Source of the DNA: an uncultured Clostridia bacterium | GTDB lineage: Bacteria > Bacillota > Clostridia > Oscillospirales > Acutalibacteraceae | Assembly: GCA_947627725.1 (NCBI GenBank) | Contig: CANQXE010000012.1 | Coordinates: 1 to 64,000 of the forward strand | DNA length: 64,000 nucleotides | Reading direction: 5' to 3' | Shown here: piece by piece, positions 17,112 through 27,080 of the stretch | Position numbering within the stretch: the first letter of the stretch is position 1 | Layout: every line of letters starts with the position of its first letter | The notes under the pieces: generated by a model | What the model was told of the DNA's origin: nothing | What the model saw: only the letters and a program-made list of their open reading frames with translations | The model's database searches: none | Made by a program: the position numbers and the translations under genes

Positions 17112-17156
17112 ATGACTAAAGAAATAGGCTATTGTAGTAATTATTGTAAATATTAA
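17112..17156 (+). pseudogene. Fourteen-codon gene-start fragment
   Basis: ATG at 17112 encodes MTKEIGYCSNYCKY before a stop. The Cys pattern resembles the first residues of DUF3795-like proteins, but nothing else of such a gene remains. Probably a relic. Confidence 0.25.
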
Positions 17157-17199
17157 TAATTTCATCAAAATTCTCGGTAATTTTAAGGAGTGATAATTC

Positions 17200-17790
17200 A
17201 TGCAAATTAAAATACATAAATTAACGCCTGAAAGACTTGGGGATTATTTATACTTTTTTGAAAACGTAGCTCATACCGATAATAAGAAATGGGACAGATG
17301 CTATTGTATTGATTATTGTGCTGCGCACAATAACCGCACAGCAAAAAAATTTGCAATCCCTGATGTCAGAAAAAAGTATGCAACTGAATATGTCAACAGC
17401 GGACTAATACAGGGCTATCTAGCATACATAGACGGCAAGGTGATAGGATGGTGCAATGCAAATGACAGAAACGACTGTCTGCATTGCTACGGATGGAAAA
17501 AACATATTGAAAGTAAAGAGATAAAAAAGAAAACAAAGGAAAAAATTAAATCTGTTTTCTGTTTTACTGTTGCTCCGGATTACAGAGGCAAGGGTGTTTC
17601 AACTGCAATGCTTGAAAGAGTTATAAATGATGCAAAGAAAGACGGTTACGATTTTATTGAGGCATATCCCAACAAGGAAGATACAGATATGTATTATAAC
17701 TATGTAGGTCCGATTGGCTTATATAAAAAGCTTGGCTTTGAAAATTGTACCGAAACAAAATGGCGCCTTGTCATGCGTAAAAAGTTATAA
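17200..17790 (+). CDS. GNAT-family N-acetyltransferase
   Basis: A 196-residue acetyltransferase. The N-terminal half carries WDRCYCIDYC and QGYLAYIDGKVIGWCNANDR (about 72-91). The acetyl-CoA motif appears as VFCFTVAPDYRGKGVSTAML (about 123-142), with R-G-K-G-V as the pyrophosphate loop. The C-terminal LYKKLGFENCTETKW is the usual last strand. Substrate unknown. A piece of this gene is duplicated at about 15.1 kb. Start ATG follows AAGGAG. Confidence 0.9.
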   Translation: MQIKIHKLTPERLGDYLYFFENVAHTDNKKWDRCYCIDYCAAHNNRTAKKFAIPDVRKKYATEYVNSGLIQGYLAYIDGKVIGWCNANDRNDCLHCYGWKKHIESKEIKKKTKEKIKSVFCFTVAPDYRGKGVSTAMLERVINDAKKDGYDFIEAYPNKEDTDMYYNYVGPIGLYKKLGFENCTETKWRLVMRKKL

Positions 17791-17850
17791 ATCAGAAATA
17801 AAGTAATTATAAAAAACATAGTAATTTTTGGTATCAGCAGAGGAATAAAA

Positions 17851-18216
17851 ATGCCTGATTTAAAAAAATACATATTTGATTACGTTAATAAAAAATATTT
17901 AAGTGAGCCGGAATATCTTTGGCTTAAATATCCCGGTTATGCCGTATTAAGGAATAAAGATAATTCAAAGTGGTATGCCGTAATAATGAATGTTGAAAGA
18001 AACAGACTCAAAGTTGGCGGAAACGGCATGGTGGATGTTCTTGATGTAAAATGCGACAAGGCTTTAATCGGCTCGCTTCTCGGCAGGAAGGGCTATATTC
18101 CCGCTTATCATATGAGCAAGTCAAATTGGATTAGTGTTTTACTTGACGGCTCTGTTTCGAAGGAAGACATAACTTATCTTATTGATTTAAGTTATGAGCT
18201 GACTGCAGGTAAATGA
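17851..18216 (+). CDS. MmcQ/YjbR-family protein
   Basis: A 121-residue member of the MmcQ/YjbR family, a cyclic alpha-beta double-wing fold often labelled DNA-binding. Seen: PEYLWLKYPGYAVLRNKDNSKWYAVIM and YHMSKSNWISVLLDGSVS, the two conserved blocks. Usual length. Exact role is unknown in any organism I can name. Preceded by GAGGAAT and followed by a terminator shared with the convergent CotH gene. Confidence 0.85.
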   Translation: MPDLKKYIFDYVNKKYLSEPEYLWLKYPGYAVLRNKDNSKWYAVIMNVERNRLKVGGNGMVDVLDVKCDKALIGSLLGRKGYIPAYHMSKSNWISVLLDGSVSKEDITYLIDLSYELTAGK

Positions 18217-18255
18217 GATGACTTTATAAAAGTAAAGATGAAATTATAATAACAT

Positions 18256-18294
18256 CCCCCGAACAGTTGAATTTTAACTGCTCGGGGGCTTTAG
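18256..18294. terminator. Bidirectional terminator
   Basis: Stem CCCCCGAACAGTT (18256-18268) with AACTGCTCGGGGG (18276-18288), one A-C mismatch, lies between the convergent YjbR and CotH genes. Confidence 0.85.
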
Positions 18295-18301
18295 TTATGT
18301 T

Positions 18302-21300
18302 TTATTTGTATGTAAATTCCGAGGTTTCAGAGTTTATAAAGTTCTTAAAGAACTGCTTAATGCTGTCATATTTGCTGTCCTTATTTATCATAGCATAATC
18401 CTTAGCATTGACGTAACCGTCATTATTTACATCAAATACGAGAACGGGGATATTGATTGTTTCGTCGCCCAAAACCTGTTTTGTAACAGTTCGGTCTACT
18501 ATACCGTCCTTACTTAGGGTAATTTCATATGTCCTGTTATTTTCAAGCTCCATTGTAAGATTACCCTGATCGTCTGTTGTACCCTTAAGGTCTCCGTCAA
18601 CATAAACATTAACACCGCCGAATGCGATATTGCCTGTTTCCGAGTCGGGAGTTTCAAGAACCGTTGAATTAACAGATACCGTGCTCACCATCGGAATACC
18701 GTTTATTTCAATTGAGTTGATACCTGTGTTGCCCTTTGTTACAAGCTCAAGCTCTGTACCGTCAACGCTCTCTCCGCCGTTGATGAATACCTTGATATAA
18801 AGCTTTTCCTGATTACTGCATTCATCGGGAAGAGGGAGATTGCCGTATGTTTCAACAGTATCCGTCGATGAATCATTGCTGATTGCGCGTGCATTTGAAT
18901 TTTCAACATATTTATAGCTTCTGCCGTCAAGGCTGTATGCAATACCCCAGTCACGAGGACCTTTGTTTGAGCTGAGCTGCTCAAGGTTAAGAGTAAGGTC
19001 ATTATAACCGAGCGTGCTTGTTTCAATGAGCCAATAGCCGTTATCATTAGGATTATCAAGCTTTTTACTTGCAACGTATGGATTTAACGCATCCCAAGCA
19101 ACCTTAACACCGTAAGTTCCCGTGTAGTCAAGAATTGCCGGAGCAGAGGCATTCGGATACATTGAAAGAGTACCTTTATTTGCACCGCTTGAATTTGATA
19201 CAGAAAGGAAGTCGGAGCTTACATAATCAGTAAAGAGCTTTGTTGTGCTGTTATAATTAAACTTAACAACGGTATCGCCTTTATAGTAATATGTTTTTCT
19301 GTTTACAATGCTTGAGTCCTCGTCTTCAACAGCGCTGATTATTACAGTATACGCTTCCTGTGTGCCGTTTCTGAAGCCGTTGACGGTTGAAAGCTGAATA
19401 CCTGTCGAAGGATATGTACCGCTCTGAACGATAGTATCGTGGCTGTCAATAACCGCGTACTGCATCGGCAATGAGTCGGGACTGTAATATTCAATTACTC
19501 CGTTATTTCCGAAATAGCTTGTTGATTTGTTTGTATACGGCATTTTGTATGTACCGTTATCCTCGCCTGCGATTATAACATCGTTTACGTAAAGGTTACC
19601 CTTTGATTCATTGTTGAAAAGCGATGTACCGCTGAAGGTGGAATTTTCGGTAGTCGCAAGGCGTATGTAAAGCTCAGCTAAATTACCGCAAGCGGCAGGA
19701 AGCTTGGTTGTGAGAAATACCTGCTCAAGCGTTGCGTTTGCGTTAAGCGCAACATTTGTTTTTACATCAATAAATTTAATGCCGTCTGTACTGTACTGAA
19801 GAGTAATGCTCTTAGGACCGTAGTTTGTTGTGTAAGCCTTACACGAAAAATTGATGTTATCATATCCCGCTGTGCTTACCTTATATGTAAATCCTGAGCT
19901 GTTGCTCCACTTCGCGCCGTCATCAGGTGATATGCAGAAGGAGCCGTTATCAGCTCGCCAGAGCGGAACATACTGAGATACTCCGTCAGTATATGCCGTC
20001 ATTCTTCCGCTTTGACCGTATGTACCGCCTGTTGACGCAACTTCGCCCGATGTTACGTCTGCGCTGTAATCCTCATAGGTGAAGTTAATAATATCCACAC
20101 CGCCGAAGGTGAAGGTGCTTGAGGCAGTAGGGCTTACAATATCCCCAAACTGTGAATAAGCGGTAATTGCTACGGTGTCGCCGACCTTTGCGGTTTTGGC
20201 ATCAAAGGGATTGAAAGGTCCGCTGTAAAGAGAGGGCTCTGAGCCGTTTACTGTATAGAATACGTCCGCACCGCCGTTATTGTCGGTAATAGTGATTAAA
20301 CTGTCATTATAAACGGGCTCGCTTCCTGTAATCGTCGGCTCATAAAGCTCTGTTACTACTGAGAGTGACGAGCCTGTGACCCTGATGTTGTTTACGGCGG
20401 CGTCACCGCTTGTCTGATTAACAACTGTGCTTGTACCGTTAATAGCAATATCCGCGAAAACTACCATTCTTATATACACTTTTCTCTGGTTGTTACAATC
20501 GGCGGGAAGCATTACATTGTCAAATGCAAGCTCCATATTCTTATTGTTAATTATTGAATAGGACGCGTTCGCAATATCAGTATAATCACTGCCGTCAAGG
20601 CTGTACTGAAGCTTCCAGTCTCTCGGAGCTTTCTTTGTACCGCCGAGCTTTGCGCTGAATTTAATATTTTCAAATCCCGCAGTGGAAACGACTGTTTCAA
20701 AATACGGATAGGTACCCCAAGCAAGCGAGTCGGTTTTAGATGTACCCATTATAGGCGCCTGGTCGGACATAACTGTGTTTAAGTCATTATCATATAAATC
20801 CGCTGTGCCTGACCATTTTATTTTTGCGATGTCAGTTGCGTTTACGGAAGCATAGAGATTTGCGGAGCTTTGATTTTCTCCGCCGGTTGCCCTGTAATAA
20901 TACTCCGCACCCGTAGGATCTGCCGTAACAAGTGCAGTGCTGTCTGCCGTATAGTCATAATCCCACGAAGCGATTGTTTTTGTATAGCCTGTCGGTCTGT
21001 CTCCCGCAAGCACTGTGCAGGTGTTGGAGGTTACACTTCCCGTTAAATTTGTTCCGTCGCCTGTTGCAATCACAGTCAGCGCCGTTCCTACATCATCGGC
21101 AGTTGTAATATAACTGCTTGAGGTTGCGCCGTTAATTGCCGTGTTGTCCCTGTACCATTGATAATTTACGGATTTTTCAATATTCTTACCGTTTGCATCG
21201 GTCAGAGTTGCCAAAAGCTCCGTATTTGTGTAGGCATTGCTTTCAATAGTCAGCGTACCGCCCGAAATATCCGATTTAACGATCTGGAAGGTTTTATTTA

Positions 21301-23485
21301 CGGAACCTGTATATGTTCCTGTACCTGTTATTGTTACTGTTGCTGTACCGACATTGATATTGTTATCGTATGTAAGCTTGTAGTCAAGACCTTCCTGAAG
21401 TGTTTCCGCTCCCTGACCTGTAACAGTAATGCTTGGTGTGATTTCCTCACCCGTATAATGCTGATCCGGTATTGTACCAAATGAGGCAGTGTTTATGTCT
21501 GTCTTTTCAATCTGGCTGTCAATCCACTGTGAACGCTCATTAAACCACGTCGTCATTAAGCTTATATGATTATCCGTGTCATAATCTGCGAGGTCAAGCC
21601 GAAGCGCATCCATTATCGCGCTTTTCTCAACGGTTTTAATGTATTCCTGTGCTGACTTTAAAGTACCTGTTTTATCTTCGGCTTTGCCTGTAATAATTTG
21701 AACGGCAGGCTCAATGTATGCGTACCAGTATTTCTCAGCCATTGTCCAGAAATCCGAACAGTTTGTGGCAAGCGCGCCGTAGAATGAAAGCGGTGACTGA
21801 TTATCACTTGAATAGCTTGTTGAACTGTCTTTTGATCTCCAGCGGTAAATTCGTGTGTTTTTTGTGTACCAGCCGTCCGTTGATGTCCAGCTATGACCCC
21901 AGCGCGAGCCGCTTGTTCCGTAACCGATAGAATTATCCATATCCCACATCGGTCCTGCATAAAGCTTTGAGTCGATGGAATCGGAATCCTTATAAAAATA
22001 GGTGGAAGAAGTAGAGGAGTCCATATTTTTAAAGAATTCCTGCGTCCAGTAATATTTTACCGCTGAATCTGCGTCAAGCAGATCACTCCATGCCATTCCC
22101 TGATATTGAACTGCGGGAGCAGGATTTGTTATAGAGCGCGGACCGTAAGTTAATTCCGAAAGTGAACTAAGTCCAGAACAATTTGTTGTAACAGACGCGC
22201 TCGGAACAATACCGTTGTTATATAATGATGAACCAAGCGCATAGAGCAAATCGTAACTATAGTTTACCATATTTTCAGACGTATAGTCGGCGCTTTTGAT
22301 AACCCAGCCCTGTCTGTTAAACGCACAGAAACCCGCGTTTTCCTCAACCCATCGGTTGCTGATTTCAAGCTCATAAAGGTAACCGCCTGTGTAATCGGAC
22401 GGTTCTGTAAGAGAAGGGGAATATCTCTTTGAGCTTACGCTGTGGTCGGGTAAATTAGTTATATTTGTTCCGATTGAGTTCGGGTTATATGTCGTTACCG
22501 CAGTACCTGTCAGATCTCCGGGAATAACCGCTCCCGTTGTATCATCTACTGTGCCGTTTGCAATTTCAAGATTTTCGTAAGCGTCCGTAACGTCAATTCT
22601 GTTTGATTTGATTTCCACTCTTTCGGAAAGCTGATAGGAGCCTATGTACTGCTGATTGACATAAAGGTCAACGGGCTTACAAATCGGCTGATATTTCACT
22701 CCGATATATTTTGCGAAATCATATGTAAGCTGATTTTTAACGAGTGAACTGTCAGTGGTATTTGCAAGCAGGCACCATTTTTTAGCGGCGCCCATATTTA
22801 AAAGAGATGTGGATTTTGCAAGCTTGATATTATATGGATTCTTTTTGTTGTCTGTACTCCATGTGCCGTTACCGCGTCCGGACATTTTTTCCATAACACC
22901 CATATAGTCAACCTTGCCGTTTGGCTGCACGACCATTATTGTACCTGCCTCTGAAGCGGAGTGGTCGCCGCTGTTTGTTATTGTTTTGAGCGAGCCGGAT
23001 TCTGTGTCAATATAGACAGTACCTACATCACCGCTCTTGAGGACGGTTACATCATAATCAGTACCGTTAACGGTAAATGTAGCCGACTCGGTTACTCCGC
23101 CGGCGTCAATACCGGCAAAAATATCTGTTGTCATACCGCTCGTGAGTTCAGTACCGTTTATTGAAGCCGTGCCCTCAAACCAGAATCTGAGCGCGGACAA
23201 ATCAGCGTTTGACGGTAAAAATAAATAATACTTAGTTGAGCTTGTACTTCTCTTATACGGCTGAATACCTCCGAGAGCCGCAAGCTTGTTTCCGTTAGCG
23301 GAAAAATCAGTTATATCCTGCTGATTCAATACATTTTCGGGATCAGCCCAAATACTTATGTTTGAGTCTTCCAGCGTTAACGGAGATTGGGCTGCTGACG
23401 CGTTGATAGGTGAAATCAGTAATGTTGTAAAAAGCATTACTGATACGATCAGCAGAGAAACCGATTTTTTTAATATCCCTTTCAT
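18302..23485 (-). CDS. Large exported CotH-kinase-family protein with C-terminal dockerin-like motif
   Basis: A 1,727-residue secreted protein. A signal peptide (1-32) is followed by a CotH domain (about 150-660) with GRGNGTWSTDNKKNPYNIKL, KKWCLLANTTDSSLVKNQL and the acidic active-site-like WDMDNSIGYG. CotH proteins are atypical kinases first described on spore-coat proteins. After that come Ig-like domains (HYTGEEITPSITVTG onward), three related beta-sandwich modules (each with LQYSxDG or similar), a chitobiase-type module (FYTVNGSEPSLYSGPF), and a carboxypeptidase-regulatory-like domain. The end carries one dockerin-type calcium loop (DVNNDGYVNAKDYAMI). It is the last gene of a four-gene unit with VTC, DUF4956 and a carbohydrate-binding protein. 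AGGAGG precedes ATG. Confidence 0.9.
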   Translation of the reverse strand: MKGILKKSVSLLIVSVMLFTTLLISPINASAAQSPLTLEDSNISIWADPENVLNQQDITDFSANGNKLAALGGIQPYKRSTSSTKYYLFLPSNADLSALRFWFEGTASINGTELTSGMTTDIFAGIDAGGVTESATFTVNGTDYDVTVLKSGDVGTVYIDTESGSLKTITNSGDHSASEAGTIMVVQPNGKVDYMGVMEKMSGRGNGTWSTDNKKNPYNIKLAKSTSLLNMGAAKKWCLLANTTDSSLVKNQLTYDFAKYIGVKYQPICKPVDLYVNQQYIGSYQLSERVEIKSNRIDVTDAYENLEIANGTVDDTTGAVIPGDLTGTAVTTYNPNSIGTNITNLPDHSVSSKRYSPSLTEPSDYTGGYLYELEISNRWVEENAGFCAFNRQGWVIKSADYTSENMVNYSYDLLYALGSSLYNNGIVPSASVTTNCSGLSSLSELTYGPRSITNPAPAVQYQGMAWSDLLDADSAVKYYWTQEFFKNMDSSTSSTYFYKDSDSIDSKLYAGPMWDMDNSIGYGTSGSRWGHSWTSTDGWYTKNTRIYRWRSKDSSTSYSSDNQSPLSFYGALATNCSDFWTMAEKYWYAYIEPAVQIITGKAEDKTGTLKSAQEYIKTVEKSAIMDALRLDLADYDTDNHISLMTTWFNERSQWIDSQIEKTDINTASFGTIPDQHYTGEEITPSITVTGQGAETLQEGLDYKLTYDNNINVGTATVTITGTGTYTGSVNKTFQIVKSDISGGTLTIESNAYTNTELLATLTDANGKNIEKSVNYQWYRDNTAINGATSSSYITTADDVGTALTVIATGDGTNLTGSVTSNTCTVLAGDRPTGYTKTIASWDYDYTADSTALVTADPTGAEYYYRATGGENQSSANLYASVNATDIAKIKWSGTADLYDNDLNTVMSDQAPIMGTSKTDSLAWGTYPYFETVVSTAGFENIKFSAKLGGTKKAPRDWKLQYSLDGSDYTDIANASYSIINNKNMELAFDNVMLPADCNNQRKVYIRMVVFADIAINGTSTVVNQTSGDAAVNNIRVTGSSLSVVTELYEPTITGSEPVYNDSLITITDNNGGADVFYTVNGSEPSLYSGPFNPFDAKTAKVGDTVAITAYSQFGDIVSPTASSTFTFGGVDIINFTYEDYSADVTSGEVASTGGTYGQSGRMTAYTDGVSQYVPLWRADNGSFCISPDDGAKWSNSSGFTYKVSTAGYDNINFSCKAYTTNYGPKSITLQYSTDGIKFIDVKTNVALNANATLEQVFLTTKLPAACGNLAELYIRLATTENSTFSGTSLFNNESKGNLYVNDVIIAGEDNGTYKMPYTNKSTSYFGNNGVIEYYSPDSLPMQYAVIDSHDTIVQSGTYPSTGIQLSTVNGFRNGTQEAYTVIISAVEDEDSSIVNRKTYYYKGDTVVKFNYNSTTKLFTDYVSSDFLSVSNSSGANKGTLSMYPNASAPAILDYTGTYGVKVAWDALNPYVASKKLDNPNDNGYWLIETSTLGYNDLTLNLEQLSSNKGPRDWGIAYSLDGRSYKYVENSNARAISNDSSTDTVETYGNLPLPDECSNQEKLYIKVFINGGESVDGTELELVTKGNTGINSIEINGIPMVSTVSVNSTVLETPDSETGNIAFGGVNVYVDGDLKGTTDDQGNLTMELENNRTYEITLSKDGIVDRTVTKQVLGDETINIPVLVFDVNNDGYVNAKDYAMINKDSKYDSIKQFFKNFINSETSEFTYK

Positions 23486-23534
23486 TTTTAACCTCCTGTA
23501 AGGCAGTAGAATTTTGACATCAATAATTTATATA

Positions 23535-25499
23535 TCAGAAGGACACCGTACCCAAATTTGCGTTCCAGGTTATATCCTTTGTACTGCCGCTTGAGCTTGT
23601 TACACGGTTCACACTTACAGGTGAACATATAAACGCGTTTGCACTTTCTGATTTTACGTTACCTACTGTAAAGACGCAAGGCTTTGATGAAGCGGAAGAG
23701 GTAGTAACCAATACTGTTTTCTGAGAGCCGTTTTGGGGTTTGGTGTTCTGATTACCCGACGCGGTTACCTTGCCGCCGTTAATTCTGAAAATCCCCTTGG
23801 GATTTCCCTTTATCACCTTTCTTACTTTAAGAGCGTATTTTCCTCTGGTAAGAGCCGATACGTCAAGTGTGCCGCCTGTTATAAGTATTATCTCGTCTGA
23901 GTCAATACCGTCCGCGCAATTCGTTTCGTTAAACGACATGATTTTGATTTTAGCCTCAGGTGCTGTTTCGGTCTTGGCGCCCTCAAATTCAAATTTATTG
24001 CAGTGAATGCCGTCGCCTGTTGATTCAATATTTAAATTTGCGCCTGCTTCAACTGTTACTTTCTTATCACAGGAAATACCCTGTTTTGCCTTGCTGATAA
24101 TATTTAAAGAAGCATTTTTAATCGTTATTGATTCGGTTGAGCAGATACCGCTCAGGCTTTCGCCGCCGTCAATTTTAGCTGTGCCGTGTCCTTTGATACC
24201 GAGCTTGCATTCGCTGTAAATTGTACCGTTTTTACCGCTTCCGCCCGCTCTGAAACTGTTATTGTCGCCTGTAATGGAAAATTCAACGCTCGGTGCGGCG
24301 GTAACGGTTGATGAGCCTGTTGTTCCGCCTACACCCGTTTCCTCGCCGTCGGATTCCTTATCCTTTTCGGCATCCGCGTTTGTAAATTTGATTGCGGTTT
24401 TTTTAGAGGTTGAAATATTTACGTTATAAACCTTGACTTCAACATCCTCTTCAACTGAAAATCTGAATTCAAGCTGTCCTGCAAAAACGTCTGTCCGGGA
24501 TGTTACATAATATTTGCTGAATTCTCCGGCGCCGTTTACAATTACTTCCGTGCCGCCGTTTACGGCAGATGCCTCTTTAACCGTGACGTTTGAAGCGTTG
24601 CAATCGACCTTACCGTTATCTTTTAAAACAATAGGAATGTAGTCAATCTGTTCCTGAGGAGAGGTCGGATTATTGCTTCCGCTGTTTCCGCCCTGATTCT
24701 GACTGCCGCTGTTATTCCCGTTACTGTTACCGCTGTTGTTATTACTGTTATTACTGCCGCCGTTATTCTGAGATGAAGGCTTTTTATTTGTTGAAGGCGT
24801 TTCCTTTTTTGCATCTTCAACAACCTGAGAAAGATTTTTTGAGTTTTTTGAATCCGATGCCTCTGTTTTTTTGCCGTTCTCATCAACAACTGTTGTGGTC
24901 TTTTTATCCTGCGACTTTTCAACAGTTACGTTAATCAGCTTGCCCTTTTCATCCTTTTCAAGCTTAATGAAAAGATTTTTATGGCTGTCAAGCTTTGTAG
25001 TTACCTTGAAATATTCCTGTGTGTTCTTGTCACGGTCGATATCAATTGTATCCTGAATAGCGATTATATATCCGTTTTTATCACTAAGCGCTGTCATTGT
25101 GACAAGCTTGTTGTCGGATGAATATCTAAGAGAGCAGTTTTTTTCCTTGTCTACGTTAAGAGCAACAACCATTTTGATATATGGATAGGTTTTCTGGGTG
25201 AGCGCCTTGCCGTTTTTATCCTTTGCGGATTCGATATATCCGGCAACAACTGAAACTCCGTCTGTATTATAAACGGGTAAAATAGTTAAAACATTTCCCG
25301 ATTTATCCTTAAGCTCAATTGTGGATTCTTCTTCGTCATCAATCGTAACCTTTACTGCATCGTCCTTGTCCTTAACCTCAACAACTTTTGATGTAGTTGA
25401 CGCTGCCATCTCGTCAGCCTTTTTTGGTGAACAGGCAGTAAGAACAGCGCATAAAATCGAGACAGTCAGTAAAACCGCTATAGTCTTTTTAATTGTCAT
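23535..25499 (-). CDS. Carbohydrate-binding lipoprotein (Cthe_2159-like)
   Basis: A 654-residue lipoprotein with lipobox LTAC (Cys23). The first 200 residues are beta-rich, followed by a long low-complexity Ser/Asn/Gly linker (about 230-285). The C-terminal 350 residues form a parallel beta-helix-like region: GTAKIDGGESLSGICSTESITIKNASLNI, GISCDKKVTVEAG and NCADGIDSDEIILITGGTLDVSA. These match the Cthe_2159 family, whose founding member binds cellulose and polygalacturonate. It may also bind calcium through the Asp-rich turns. Lies between the CotH and DUF4956 genes on one transcript, so the four proteins probably work together at the cell surface. Confidence 0.8.
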   Translation of the reverse strand: MTIKKTIAVLLTVSILCAVLTACSPKKADEMAASTTSKVVEVKDKDDAVKVTIDDEEESTIELKDKSGNVLTILPVYNTDGVSVVAGYIESAKDKNGKALTQKTYPYIKMVVALNVDKEKNCSLRYSSDNKLVTMTALSDKNGYIIAIQDTIDIDRDKNTQEYFKVTTKLDSHKNLFIKLEKDEKGKLINVTVEKSQDKKTTTVVDENGKKTEASDSKNSKNLSQVVEDAKKETPSTNKKPSSQNNGGSNNSNNNSGNSNGNNSGSQNQGGNSGSNNPTSPQEQIDYIPIVLKDNGKVDCNASNVTVKEASAVNGGTEVIVNGAGEFSKYYVTSRTDVFAGQLEFRFSVEEDVEVKVYNVNISTSKKTAIKFTNADAEKDKESDGEETGVGGTTGSSTVTAAPSVEFSITGDNNSFRAGGSGKNGTIYSECKLGIKGHGTAKIDGGESLSGICSTESITIKNASLNIISKAKQGISCDKKVTVEAGANLNIESTGDGIHCNKFEFEGAKTETAPEAKIKIMSFNETNCADGIDSDEIILITGGTLDVSALTRGKYALKVRKVIKGNPKGIFRINGGKVTASGNQNTKPQNGSQKTVLVTTSSASSKPCVFTVGNVKSESANAFICSPVSVNRVTSSSGSTKDITWNANLGTVSF

Positions 25500-25520
25500 T
25501 GTACTGTTTACCTTCCTGAA

Positions 25521-26231
25521 TTACTGAAAATGAAAGTTCTTAACAGCGGGGACTTCGGTTGACAGCATAATTTTAAGATTTCCGTTCATTTTTCTCAGTT
25601 CGTCAATCATTTCACGCATCTGCTTATCGTCTTTCAAATCAACACTGAAGGAAAGCTCAAACAAAGCTCCGAAATCAACTGATTTAACTCTTGTAAGCTT
25701 AAATTTGTTAGTGTATTTTTTTAGTGTTTCGTCAAACGCACCGACATAATTGAGGGTTTCGGGAACGGTGATGCTTAATGTGTATGTATCGCCCTTTTTA
25801 CTCGCAAAGTTTGTAAGATACAGCACAATGATGAGTACGCATATAACAATTGTTGCAATGCCTGCATACAGCCAGTAGCCCATACCGCAGGCAAGACCCA
25901 TAACAACGCTGAGGAAAACGAAAGCGATATCCTTGGGATCTCCGGGCGCGCTGCGGAAACGGATAAGCGCGAATGCGCCCGCAAGGCTGAAGGCTCTTGC
26001 AACATTGTTTCCTATAAGCAGTATTACCATGCCGACAATCGGCGCAAGTAAAATGAGAGCAACACAAAATGCTTGGCTGTAGCCCTCTTTCCTGTGTGTA
26101 ATCAAATAAACGACGCTGATAACAGCTCCGATTACAATTGATGAAAGCAAAATCTCAAGAACGCTTGTAATTGTCAGTGATTCTGCAATTTCCCCTGTTG
26201 CCGCTGATGCGAAAAAGTCATTAAAGCTCAT
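25521..26231 (-). CDS. DUF4956 membrane protein
   Basis: A 236-residue protein with about four hydrophobic segments in its first 145 residues and a soluble C-terminal domain. The conserved DUF4956 block is AFSLAGAFALIRFRSAPGDPKDIAFVFLSVVMGLACGMG (about 85-122). The family is unannotated functionally but is regularly encoded beside VTC-type polyphosphate polymerases and CotH proteins, as here. The stop of the VTC gene is 11 bases upstream. A role in supplying or exporting the VTC product is plausible, not shown. Confidence 0.85.
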   Translation of the reverse strand: MSFNDFFASAATGEIAESLTITSVLEILLSSIVIGAVISVVYLITHRKEGYSQAFCVALILLAPIVGMVILLIGNNVARAFSLAGAFALIRFRSAPGDPKDIAFVFLSVVMGLACGMGYWLYAGIATIVICVLIIVLYLTNFASKKGDTYTLSITVPETLNYVGAFDETLKKYTNKFKLTRVKSVDFGALFELSFSVDLKDDKQMREMIDELRKMNGNLKIMLSTEVPAVKNFHFQ

Positions 26232-26242
26232 ATGAATCTCCT

Positions 26243-27019
26243 TTATTTAAAATAGTCAAAATCGACTTCGTTTCCGCCGCTGTCTGTCAAATGGTATTTG
26301 AGCAGTCCGTTCTGCGCGTCCCGCTTGAATTTAACACCGTATTTTGAAAAACCGTGGCTGAACAATTCGTTTTCGCTTAATATATGTGTAAGCCATAAAG
26401 GCATAGCACCGAGAATTTTAATTTCCATAATATATTCGCCGTTTGGAAGAAGCAGTTCATCCTCATCGCTTTCGCCGAAGACAAAGTTATGCCTGCGTGT
26501 GCGGATATTTCTGTCAAAGGTCATTCTGAAATTTTTATCCTCTTTGCCGAAAAGAGCCAGCCTGTCATACTGAACATAAAGTGCGGGATGCACCTTGTTC
26601 ATACTGAAATAATACTGAAGCTCTTTTGCAACCTGAGTTGAAAGATAGTCCTTTGTCTCAGGTAATATTCCTTCGTTTACAAACGGCTCAATCTCTTTAA
26701 TTTTAAGCTTGATTCTTCGTTTATTGCCCTGTCCGTCACATTTTTTCTTTATTTCCATAAAGATTTTGTCCTCAGGGTCTTTAAGGTCATAATAAGAACG
26801 GATTCTCATTTTTTCCTTATAAACAGGCTTTGATGAATTTTGCCTTATAACATCATGGTTATCCGTGTCATAATAAATGCTGTAAATTCTGTATTCATTA
26901 CCGTTTAAGCAGAAAGGGTCAAGCTCCATATGCTCAAGAAGCAAAGGGAGAATTTTATCAAGTTTCTCCTTTGTTATTAAATATTTTTTCTCATAACGCT
27001 TAAAGGTGGCAATTGCCAA
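26243..27019 (-). CDS. VTC-domain polyphosphate polymerase-like protein
   Basis: A 258-residue VTC domain: FKRYEKKYLITKEKLDKIL, YRIYSIYYDTDNHDVIRQNS, EKMRIRSY, FMEIKKKCDG (Lys/Arg lining of the tunnel) and EYIMEIKI at the end. VTC domains make polyphosphate from nucleotide triphosphates in yeast; bacterial members are assigned by homology. Start is TTG at 27017-27019; a GGGGGGG ribosome-binding site six bases before it supports this unusual start, and no ATG fits. First gene of the four-gene unit, downstream of a near-consensus promoter. Confidence 0.85.
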   Translation of the reverse strand: MAIATFKRYEKKYLITKEKLDKILPLLLEHMELDPFCLNGNEYRIYSIYYDTDNHDVIRQNSSKPVYKEKMRIRSYYDLKDPEDKIFMEIKKKCDGQGNKRRIKLKIKEIEPFVNEGILPETKDYLSTQVAKELQYYFSMNKVHPALYVQYDRLALFGKEDKNFRMTFDRNIRTRRHNFVFGESDEDELLLPNGEYIMEIKILGAMPLWLTHILSENELFSHGFSKYGVKFKRDAQNGLLKYHLTDSGGNEVDFDYFK

Positions 27020-27080
27020 ATATATCCCCCCCTTATATCAAAAGCAGTTAAAATGTTAAATTTATGTTAAATACGGTTAG

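Noticed and set aside
18739-21960. Open frames of about 100 codons on both strands inside the CotH gene
   Set aside because: They lie within an intact, well-supported 1,727-codon frame, lack ribosome-binding sites and encode low-complexity shadow sequence.
24640-24790. Short repeats in the carbohydrate-binding lipoprotein gene resembling a repeat array
   Set aside because: It is a Ser/Asn/Gly-rich linker made of repeated codons within one frame, not a CRISPR or tandem non-coding array. No CRISPR array is seen anywhere in the window.
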